From Rhizoclosmatium globosum (Eukaryota; Chytridiomycota; Chytridiomycetes; Chytridiales; Chytriomycetaceae), in the NCBI GenBank assembly GCA_002104985.1, contig MCGO01000002.1, forward strand, positions 434,001-498,000: a DNA stretch of 64,000 nt, in the 5' to 3' direction. Under the pieces are notes generated by a model that was not told where the DNA came from, did not search any database, and saw only the letters and a program-made list of their open reading frames with translations. The position numbers and the translations under genes were made by a program. Each line of letters opens with the position of its first letter. Positions within the stretch are counted from its first letter, which is position 1. This document shows, one piece after another, positions 21,179 through 31,418 of the stretch.

Positions 21179-24100
21179 ATGTGCGGCGTTGGTTTCTTAT
21201 CTCACATTCGGGGCAAGGTACATATTATCTATTGAAATGTGGGCCGTCTCTAGAATCTGATATCGTGCACCTGGGGGGAGCTCATGGGTTGGAATACAGC
21301 AAGATATCGAGTCAACTGACGTATCTATCACGATATTCTGCATAAGATAGTACAGTTGATAGCAATGTAGTTGTTTTAAACGGGATATATGGACGAAATG
21401 TTAGATTTGGATAGCCGAGATACTGCATCTATGTTATCTACACTCTTCCGATATCATGTCACAAACCGTCCTCATTCACTAAACATTATATCTTCACGAC
21501 TAGACCTCACACTCGCTCCTCTATCAAGCGCATTCGATGCTGTGTAATATGACACATCGTGGTGCCGAAGGTGCCGACTCCCGTGATGGAGACGGTGCTG
21601 GTATTATGCTCTCTATTCCCCACAGTTTCTTTCAACAAGGCCTGGCTGTAGATGCAGCTGTCAAGGCACAATTGATTCCCGGAAAATACGCAACAGGAAA
21701 TGTTTTCTTTTCGCCAATCGTTGAAGGATCTGATTCTGAATCAGACGCTCATGACTCTCTTGTTTCTGCTGCAGTCGAAGAAATGAAAGCGAAATTCGAA
21801 GAGATTGCACTTCGTATGGGCCTCCAAGTCCTCTTTTGGCGTGAAGTTCCACATGACTCTTCTATTCTCGGCCCAGTGTCAAAATCACAAGAGCCAGTCA
21901 TTCTTCAGCCATTCATCATCGCCACTTCCAACGTTACTGGATCTGAGGAAGAAGTTAACAAGGCTTTTGAACGTCAGCTCTACCTTTTGAGAAAGGTCTC
22001 TACCAACACTTTTAACGGCGAAAAATCCGAAGACTCAGGTCACAACAACATCTACATTTGCTCGTTGTCGTCTCGCTTGATTGTTTACAAAGGTCTCCTC
22101 GCGCCAATCCAAGTCTTCAAGTACTTCGTTGACTTGAACGATGTCAACTTCGAGTCTGCATTTGCACTCGTTCACTCCAGATTTTCTACCAACACTTTCC
22201 CCAGTTGGGATCGTGCTCATCCTATGAGATGGGTGGCACACAACGGTGAGTGTTCCTTAGTAAATTACTTTTTATCTAATATGTACCAATTTAACGAAGG
22301 TGAAATCAACACGTTGCGTGGAAACAAGAACTGGATGCGGTCTCGTGAAGGCGTTCTGCAGATTCCCAAGACCTTGACCCCTGCTCCAACTATGATTACC
22401 ACTGAGAATGTCAAGCCAGGAATGGAAAGCGAGCCATTGACATCTCTCGAGCCTCTGTTTCCTATCATTGAGCCCAATGGCTCAGACTCTTCTGCCCTCG
22501 ACAATGTTGTTGAATTGTTGCATTTGATGTCATCCGATCTGACACTTCCAGAATCAGTTGCAGTCATGATTCCTGAAGCGTTGTCTCCAAAGTCTGCCTC
22601 TACAGAACCAAGCCACTTGGAGTCTTTCCATGAATGGGCTGCATGTGTTATGGAGCCATGGGATGGTCCTGCCCTCGTTACTTTTTGCGATGGTCGCAGA
22701 GTCGGAGCTCGCTTGGACAGAAATGGACTTCGTCCCTGTCGTTATGTGATGACAAGCAACGACCTCATGATTGTTGCTTCAGAAGTCGGTATCCTCGGCG
22801 GTATCGAAGATACCATTGTTAAAAAGGGCCGTTTGGAGCCTGGACGTATGCTTGTGGTTGATATGGAGAAAGGTGTGGTCAACTTTGACGAGGAGGACGA
22901 GGCACAGGAAGAGTCTGTTGGTGCCTTGAGTCGTGTTGCACAGCTTAATGATTTCGGTGCATGGATCAAAAACGGAATGGTAACAATGGACGAGTTGCGT
23001 CAGTGGTGGAAACCACTTGCCACCAACGACTTCATTACTCAATCTGTCAACTCTGCGGGTAAAGAAACACTTGAAGATCCTCGATTGAAAGCCTTCAATC
23101 TTGACATGGAGCAACTGAACATGATCTTAGTCCCAATGGTTTGTTCTTGCTATTATGTACACCAAAGCATAACCATTTTTACAAAATAGTTCACCGATGG
23201 AAAAGAAGCCCTGGGATCCATGGGAGTTGATATTCCACTGGCCTGTCTTTCTAATGCTCCTCGTCCACTGTACGACTATTTCCGCCAGCATTTCGCGCAA
23301 GTCACCAATCCACCCATTGATCCAATTCGTGAGACACTTGTCATGTCCCTTACCTGTTACTTGGGTGCGGAAGGAAACCTCTTGGACATGTCGCCAAGCC
23401 AAGTTGCTCGTTTGAAGCTGGAAAGCCCTATCCTGTCTCCATTCGATATGGACTGTATCAAGTACGGTATCCAAGGCTTCGGGGAGAATACTCCTCGTGG
23501 CCAGTGGAAGGTCTACACAGTTGATACTACCTACCCAGTTGTTGCCGGTCAAGACCAATACGAAAGTACTTTAGAACGCGTCTGCAACGAAGTCTTGCAT
23601 CTGATTGAAAACGCTCAATCCTCAGAAAAGCTGTTGGTTATTCTTTCGGATGCTCAAGTTAGCCAAGATCGCGTTGCATTGTCCTCGCTTATCTCACTTG
23701 GTGGTGTCCACCATTTCTTGCTGAGAAAGAAGCTTCGTGGTCGTGTGTCTTTGATTGTCGAGACTGGAGAAGCTCGTGAAGTTCACCAATTTTGTATTTT
23801 GCTTGGATATGGTGCTGATGCTGGTAAGTTATCATCTCTTAATCTGGTCCACGTCTAACGGAAGTACAGTCTACCCATACTTGTCTTTTGAGCTCATGAC
23901 CAAGTTAAAACGTGACAACATCATCAAAACGGATCAGCCTGTTGAGGCTTTGTTCAAAAACTACATCAAATCATCGAATGATGGAATCAAGAAAGTCATG
24001 TCGAAGATGGGAATTTCCACTCTTCAATCTTACAAAGCTGCTCAAATCTTTGAATGTCTGGGACTTTCTGCGAATGTCATTTCTCGCTGCTTCAACGGAA

Positions 24101-27100
24101 CACCATCACGTATTGCTGGAATTGACTTCGCTGAAATTGGGGCGGATGCTTTGAGACTTCATGATGCCGCCTGGCCAACTCGTGCACTGTGTCATTCAAT
24201 GACCACAGTTTGCCAGAATCTGGAAAGTACCACTGGCGTAACGGTGCAGAACCTCACATCAATGACCCAACAACGGTTGGTTCCTTGCAAGATGCTGTGA
24301 GAAACAAAAACAAGTCATCGTACGACACCTATTCCAAGCACTGTCACCAACAAATCAAGCATTGTACTTTGAGAGGAATGCTTGATTTCGACTTTGGATC
24401 TGAGGAGAGCTCCGTTCCACTCGACGAGGTGGAGCCATGGACCTCAATTGTGAAGCGATTCTGCACAGGAGCCATGTCCTATGGTTCTATTTCCAAAGAG
24501 TCTCACTCTACTCTCGCTATTGCCATGAATCAACTCGGTGGAAAGTCTAATACTGGTGAAGGAGGTGAAGACCCGGAACGTTCCACTATTCCAGACGCGG
24601 AAAGCGGTACTTCGATGCGCTCTGCCATCAAACAGGTGGCGTCTGGAAGATTCGGTGTGACCAGCTTCTACCTCGCCGATGCAGATGAACTTCAGATCAA
24701 GTTGGCTCAGGGGCTAAACCTGGAGAAGGTGGTGAGCTTCCAGGCCACAAGGTTTCTGGTGACATCGCAAAAACGAGGAAGTCAACTCCAGGAGTTGGTC
24801 TTATTTCTCCACCTCCTCACCATGACATCTACTCCATTGAAGACTTGAAACAACTGATTTATGATCTGAAGTGCGCCAATCCAGAGGCAAGAATTTCTGT
24901 CAAGTTGGTCTCTGAAGTCGGAGTTTCTGTAATCGCATCTGGGGTTGCCAAAGCGAAGGCAGAGCACATCTTGATCTCAGGACACGATGGTGGCACGGGA
25001 GCTTCTAGATGGTATGCATTATTTTTTTCTTTCGTGCTTTCTGATCTTATTTAATCCTAGGACCGGTATTCAACATGCTGGTGTTCCTTGGGAGCTTGGA
25101 CTCACTGAAACTCACCAAACTCTTGTCGCCAAGGGATTACGTGGACGTGTTGTTCTTCAAACTGATGGACAAATCAAGACCGGTCGCGATGTTGCTATGC
25201 TTGTTTGCTTGGTGCCGAGGAGTGGGGATTTGCTACGACTCCTTTGATTGCTATGGGATGTACTATGATGCGTAAATGTCACTTGAACACATGTCCAGTT
25301 GGAATTGCTACTCAAGATGAGCAACTCCGCAAAAAGTTTGCTGGTAAACCAGAGCATGTCGTGAATTTCTTCTACTACGTTGCGGAAGAATTGCGAAGCA
25401 TCATGGCTCGCTTGGGATTCAGAACCATTAATGAAATGGTTGGCCGTACAGATAGACTTAAAGTGACGAATCTGCACTTACTGCAAAGACCAAGACATTG
25501 GACTTGAGCCCTATTCTTGCTGCGACCTACGCCCCTGGAGTTGAAATGCACAATGTTCAAGGTCAGGATCATGGTCTCGAGAGCCGCTTGGACACTCGTA
25601 TGATCGAACTTGCCAAGGACTCAATCAAGATGGGCGTAAAATCTCACATGGCATTCACTGTTGTCAACACCGAGCGTACAATTGGAACCACTCTTTCTTT
25701 CCACGTGTCCAAAACTCATGGTGAAAGTGGTTTGCCAGATGGAACTATTAATGTCAAGCTGGATGGATCCGCTGGCCAGTCATTAGCTGCATTCCTTTCC
25801 AAGGGAATTACCATTGAGCTTGAAGGAGATGCTAATGACTACGTTGGTAAGGGTCTTTCAGGAGGGCAGCTTGTGTTGTACCCACCCAAGGCCGCCACCT
25901 TCAACTCTCACGAAAACGTGATTGCTGGTAATGCTTGCTTTTACGGTGCAACTTCTGGTCATGCCTTCATTGCGGGTATTGCCGCGGAACGTTTCTGTGT
26001 GAGAAACTCTGGTGCTACTGTTGTGATTGAAGGTGTTGGAGATCATGGTTGCGAGTATATGACTGGTGGTCGTGTCGTAATCCTAGGATCTACTGGAAGA
26101 AACTTTGCTGCTGGAATGAGTGGTGGTATTGCGTACGTTCTGGACCAAGACGCCACGTTCGCGTCCAAGTGCAACATGGAAATGGTGGCGCTTGTTGCTG
26201 TGGCTGACTTGAAGGAAGTAACATATCTCGCCGACTCATTGAAGAACATCATGCAAGAACTGGCTCCAAGATTGCCAAAACTGTTCTTCAGAACTGGATG
26301 GCATACTTGCCAAAGTTCGTCAAGGTGTACCCCCATGACTATAAGGCTGCATTGGAACGCGCTGAGGCTGAGGCTGCTGCCTCTAAACCAGCTGAAACCG
26401 TCGTTGTTCCTGCTCCAGCGAAGGAAGAGCCAGTCCTCCTTGATCTTGAAGACAGTGTCCCTGATGAGGCCATGTTGAAGAGCGCTGATAAAGTTAAAGG
26501 GTTTATGAAATATTCCCGAAAGACTGATTCTTACCGCAATGCCTCGAAAGGGTAAAAGACTTTGATGAAATCAACGCACGTTTGACTGCACCAGAGTTGA
26601 AGATTCAAGCCGCGCGCTGCATGGATTGTAAGTGAAACAGACTCATTTCCTTAAACAATTAACCATTTGTTTTCAGGTGGTGTTCCATTCTGCCAATCCG
26701 ATGCCACCGGTTGTCCAATTGGAAACGTCATTCCTAAATGGAATGACTTGGTTTTCAATGACCGATGGAAGGAAGCTCTCAATCGCCTTCTCTTAACCAA
26801 CAACTTCCCTGAATTCACAGGCCGAGTTTGTCCTGCTCCTTGTGAAGGTTCATGTGTTTTGGGTATTAACGAAATGCCTGTCGCCATCAAGTCCATCGAG
26901 TGTGCCATTATCGACAAAGGATTTGCCGAGGTTGGATTGTTCCAACACCGCCGTCTGTTCGCACAGGGAAGCGTGTTGCCATTGTTGGTTCTGGTCCAGC
27001 TGGTCTCGCAGCCGCAGACCAACTCAACAAGGCCGGACATACTGTGACTGTCTACGACAGAAACGACAGACACGGAGGTCTTTTGATGTACGGTATTCCA

Positions 27101-28010
27101 AATATGAAGCTGGATAAAAAATTGTACAACGCCGCATCGACTTGATGGCTGCGGAAGGTGTCATGTTTGTGGGGAACGCCGAGGTTGGAAAGACTGTGGA
27201 CGCCCGAGACTTGCAAAAAGACAACGACGCCCTTCTTCTTGCCGTTGGAGCCACTTGGCCACGAGACTTGAAGATTCCAGGAAGAAACTTGGATGGTATC
27301 CATTTTGCAATGGAATACCTTCAATCTACCACCAAGAGCCTGCTTGACTCTTCGCTTGAGGACGGGAAGTACATGAGTGTTAAAGACAAGCATGTCATTG
27401 TCATTGGTGGAGGAGACACGGGTAACGACTGTATTGGCACTTCCGTGCGACTGGGTGCCAAGTCTGTCGTGAACTTTGAGCTGCTTCCACAACCTCCCAA
27501 CGTTCGTGGGGACGACAACCCATGGCCCCAATATCCAAGAGTGTTCAAACTTGACTATGGCCATTCTGAAGTCAAGGCAGCCCACGGAAAAGACCCTCGT
27601 GAATACCAAATCCTGTCGAAGGAGTTCGTGTCGGACGGAAATGGACGGGTAAAAGGCATCCAAACTGTGAAGGTTGAGTGGACTAAGACGGACACTGGCC
27701 GATGGGAGATGAAGGAAGTTGCGGGATCAGAGAAGTTTTATGAGGCAGATATGGTGTTCCTTTCGATGGGTTCATGGGTCCTGAGACGGAAATTATTGAA
27801 CAATTGCAAGTCAAGAAAGATGTTCGCTCAAATATCCAGACGGACACGAATAAGTATATGACGTCTGTTGATGGTGTATTTGCTGCTGGTGATTGCAGAC
27901 GGGGTCAAAGTTTAATTGTTTGGGGTATCAATGAGGGAAGAATGGCAGCAAGAGAAGTGGACACATACTTGATGGGCAACACACGGCTGCCATCCCGAGG
28001 TGGAATTTAA
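21179..28010 (+). CDS. GLT1: NADH/NADPH-dependent glutamate synthase (GOGAT), fused large and small subunits; frame broken at nine sites
   Basis: Makes two glutamate from glutamine and 2-oxoglutarate. Exon 1 (21179-21217) encodes [13 protein letters not shown], so the glutaminase nucleophile Cys is residue 2 and no propeptide is seen. Exons continue at 21504-22245, 22300-23138, 23190-23823 and 23870 onward. Domains in order: class II amidotransferase ([16 protein letters not shown] across an intron), central domain, FMN/Fe-S synthase domain ([16 protein letters not shown]), GXGXG beta-helix (about 25.7-26.2 kb), then the Fe-S/flavin small-subunit part ([42 protein letters not shown]). Single-base deletions break the frame near 24190, 24711, 25199, 25466, 26238, 26549, 26930, 27124 and 27771. 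Each is repaired by one base and the protein is otherwise highly conserved. Consensus error is the likeliest cause. Confidence 0.95.
21218..21503 (+). other. Long first intron of glutamate synthase (286 nt)
   Basis: Starts GTACAT and ends cgactag. It joins GGK in phase to [13 protein letters not shown], the conserved continuation. It is about five times longer than almost every other intron here and follows only 39 coding bases, so it may hold regulatory sequence. Confidence 0.8.
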
Positions 28011-28059
28011 TATTTCTTTCTTTCTCTTTTTAATAAATCTGGAAAATAAATTGTTTCAA

Positions 28060-29262
28060 ATGTTGCGTTCAACAAGTGTGGTTGCTGCTGCACGAAAAAT
28101 CCTCCCTCCACTGAATGACCAGCTTCGAAAAGGTCAAAGCGGAAGAATTCTTGTCGTTGGCGGAAGCGAGGAGTATACGGGGGCACCTTACTATGCTGGC
28201 ATTGCAGCATTGAGAACGGTGCGTGTAATGTTGAATCCAATGCAACCTATCCTCATACAAGTCCAGGGAGCCGATATATGTCACATTATATGCCATCCAT
28301 CAGCGAGTCTTGCAATCAAGTCATACTCTCCTGAGCTTATTGTTCATCCTCTTCTGGAGTACGAAAGAGATATGTTTTTGATCGTTGCTAATATACATTT
28401 AGCGCATCCCTACCCTTTGAAGTTATGCAAGGCAGATTGCTTGAGGTTTTGAAAAGAGTCCATGTTGTGTGGTTGGTCCTGGTCTTTCTCGAAACTCCTT
28501 TATGCAAACTGCGGCCAAACGTATCATAGAATGACAAGGGAACTCGATTTGCCTCTTGTAGTTGATGCGGTATCTATTATTTATCCTCATTCGAAGACGT
28601 GCCTGATAATTATGATCTTAGGATGGTCTGTTCTTGATTCAACAAGATCCCAGCGTTATTTCAGGATATTCCAAAGCAATCCTGACTCCAAATCATCTGG
28701 AATATTCGCGATTGTGCGAGAAAATGGCGGGTTATACTATTTGTTTGATGTCTTCTAATGTTTATCTCGTGCAGAATATTCTTACGGATGTTGAAAATTC
28801 CATAGAAATAATGCGTCTTAGCGAAAACTGGGTGTCACTGTTATTGTCAAAGGATCCGACGACATTATATCCAACGGTGCTTCATGTAAGAGTACGAAAT
28901 TGTTTCCATCTCGCCTCATACCATAATAATTAAGGGATTGGGGTAAGAGAACGTGGTTCATCAAGGCGATGTGGCGGACAAGGGATATCCTGTCAGGTTC
29001 TGTTGCTGCATTCTTTGTGTGGGCAATGTTTCAGAAAACCAATTTCAACACCATTGACGTTGAATTGATTGAGGCTGGAAATTCATGCCAAATCGGATTG
29101 GTTGAATTGGTCTGTGCTGCATCATGTCTATTGGTGAAACGTACGGCAAGACGTGCGTTTGATGAAAAAGGGCGGGCAATGAGTGTGACTGGAATGGTGG
29201 ATTGCTTAGGGCAAGTCTTTTCCGAAACTTTCGATGAACCAGAATCAAAGAAACGAAATTGA
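28060..29262 (+). CDS. ATP/ADP-dependent NAD(P)HX dehydratase (metabolite repair); frame broken at four sites
   Basis: Restores NADH and NADPH from their hydrated forms. The start at 28060 gives a leader ([14 protein letters not shown]) that may be a mitochondrial signal. Conserved segments: [40 protein letters not shown] (other frame), [16 protein letters not shown] across an intron, [22 protein letters not shown], and CGGQG leading to [13 protein letters not shown], the kinase-fold active-site region. Short introns are inferred at about 28219-28260, 28361-28402, 28570-28621 and others. Apparent one-base deletions lie near 28470, 28530, 28825 and 28983. The start is 49 bp after the glutamate synthase stop on the same strand. 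Confidence 0.9.
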
Positions 29263-29589
29263 TACATAATATTTATTTTTGGTGAAGGTCACTTTCAGCA
29301 GGGAAAGACTCAGTCAGAAAGATCCATCGTGGAGATTTTACACCAACCCTGTACTTCCCTTGTAAGCACTAACCGTACACTTGACGGTACTTAGTTTTCG
29401 ATGTTTGAGTGACGACAGAGTAGTATGCTAAAATGGTTGTGTTGATAGTTGATAGCCAGAGTAAGAGATTGCCAGGATGTCCGTGGCCCATCGTACTCCA
29501 AAGATGTCAGTCCGTGCGCTTGTGTGGGATTGTAAGAACATTCATCTTTCATGTTGCTCGCTGTTCTTACATTGCTTCTTCGCACAGGG
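29263..29589. other. Intergenic stretch, no gene seen
   Basis: Between the NAD(P)HX dehydratase stop and the first segment assigned to the RING protein. It probably holds a 3' UTR and a promoter. I see no conserved element, RNA gene or repeat in it. Confidence 0.4.
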
Positions 29590-31092
29590 CTGGCAACACC
29601 TTTTTATAGCCCTTAACGCATCCTTCCTGGCGTCTATGCCCCAGCCTTGACATCTCTCGCCCCAGGAGAAACCAGCAACGGAAACTTGATTTGTGATTCA
29701 TCTGTGCGAACCTACTTAATTGGTCAACTTGTTCTATATTGTGTCTACTCGTTGCCCCAACGACCATTACAATATACATTGAAAATTACAACCCCGAACT
29801 CCGTCGAAGTCGGTTGATTACGTTTATTTGGGGTCTTTGGAGTGCATTGACTCTGTTTGATATGTGAGATACCCCATCTATTTCAAATTGACCTAACTAT
29901 CTCCACACCAGTCTTTGGTTCTTTATCGGTCAATATTGGGTTTTTCTTCCAATTTCTGCAAAGATTATGATCCTCCACTTTATTGGCTGGCCGTCGCCCA
30001 AATTATCTTCTTTTATGTCAGTACGATAATTCCCATCTTCTTATACGCCATTCTCGTCTATCTTTCACGTCGTCGATATTTGCGTGCCCAACAAGAAGGC
30101 GGTACAGGGCCTGCAGCGCATTTGAAAGGCGGCCTCTCGAAAGCCGAGCTTGCCACTCTGCGAACGTTTGTCTTCAAAACAAATATGGCAGTTGCGCCAG
30201 AAGAAGACGAAGAACCTAAAGATCTAGAGATTGGAAATGCCACAAGGCTAACAATATTGGAAACAGCCCAAATGCATGAGGATTTTTCAAGCCATAACAT
30301 TCAGATCAACCTCTCTTCAAACAAATTCAGAGCCTCCTAATGATAAAGGAAAATCTCCAGTATATCTCAATCCAGAAACCATCAACGACAATGAGCCATC
30401 TCAGGCAATTACCGAAGCTGATCTTCCTTCTGGTGCTGCAACAAATTGCGCTATTTGCTTTTGTGACTTTGAAAGTGGTGACGTAATTCGCGAGTTAGCC
30501 TGTTTGCACATTTTTCATGTGATTGCATTGATCCGTGGTTGATCATTCAAGGACCTGCTTCCTCAAAAGAAAATGGCCGGCCCTCTCCTCCAAAAGCCCA
30601 TAGAACATGCCCCCTTTGGTGCGAGAAGCAATTTTACCGGAGTTCCGAGATAAGGACGTCGAGCTTGCAATGGAATTACAGAAGAAGGAAGAAGAAGAAA
30701 TGGCAAAGGTTTTAGAGCGACTGAAGAAGGAGGCAGAAGAGGAGCAGTTACTAATTGAACGCCGCCGTAAGCGAGAAGAGGAACGTAGAAACGGCGTGCC
30801 AAAAACGGACTTGGTTCTTTGCTGGGGCGTGGTAGAAGTCACACCGCAGATCCATCAAATGCGGTTGCACCAGAATCAAGCCAACAAGAAGTTCAGTTAC
30901 ACTGGTGGAGCTATTGCAATAACTGCTCAACCTGACAATTCGTCTGACTCACCACAAGAACGTGTAAGCACCATGAAGTCAAAACTTCAAACAATCAAGT
31001 CCGCTTGCTGGAATCAAATGAGGGATCAAGTGAATCATATGCTGAAGCTCAAAAAATTGAAGCCATTATTGATTCAGTACAATCAGGTTTAA
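29590..31092 (+). CDS. Multi-pass membrane RING-H2 E3 ubiquitin ligase-like protein; frame broken
   Basis: The N-terminal half has hydrophobic helices (TFIWGLWSALTLFDM, WFFIGQYWVF, YWLAVAQIIFFYVSTIIPIF), then YLSRRRYLRAQQ. A RING-H2 core follows: CAICFCDFESGDVIRELAC, then HIFH near 30510, DCIDPWL once a missing base near 30521 is allowed for, and CPLC near 30608-30619. This order (membrane helices, linker, RING-H2) is typical of membrane-bound E3 ligases. After the RING comes a Glu/Lys/Arg-rich coiled coil (about 30650-30800) and a polar tail. Apparent one-base deletions lie near 29941, between 30285 and 30340, and near 30521 and 30617. The start is not resolved; upstream open segments from about 29590 resemble RTYLIGQLVLYCVYS. 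Confidence 0.75.
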
Positions 31093-31418
31093 ATGCAGAA
31101 CATAAAGATGGGAATATGGAAATTGGAGAAAATAGTGAAAAAAGTTGATTAATTGAAAAAAATACACCTTTGATTTCCTATTGTATTTAATCTGCGGGAG
31201 AAAGGCTGACTGTCCCAAAATTAAATTAATTCATATTCGACAACTGAGTGTGATCAGTCAAATGGCCACAAAAATCGGCTGACGCTGTCCTCAACAATCT
31301 GATGCATGAACACGCACAGCGAAATAATCATTTTATCTCGATTTTGATAATATTCAGTGAAAATATTAATATATATATTAATAAAAACTGAAAGAGAGAA
31401 AACGATGAAGCAAACGTT
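31093..31418. other. Convergent 3' intergenic region, AT-rich
   Basis: Lies between the RING gene and the F-box gene, which converge. It is AT-rich, with TATA-like runs around 31360-31385, as expected for 3' UTRs. No gene recognised. Confidence 0.5.

Noticed and set aside
20991..21260. Open segment overlapping the start of glutamate synthase
   Set aside because: It is in a different frame from the conserved CGVGF start and has no family resemblance.
24187..27775. Euplotes-type programmed frameshifting or RNA editing in glutamate synthase
   Set aside because: The shifts are not at stop codons and most fall at short homopolymers, as sequencing indels do. All other features are fungal.
24187..28010. 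Glutamate synthase as a pseudogene
   Set aside because: Codons between the breaks are highly conserved with no nonsense substitutions, and every break is a one-base loss. Neighbouring genes show the same pattern.
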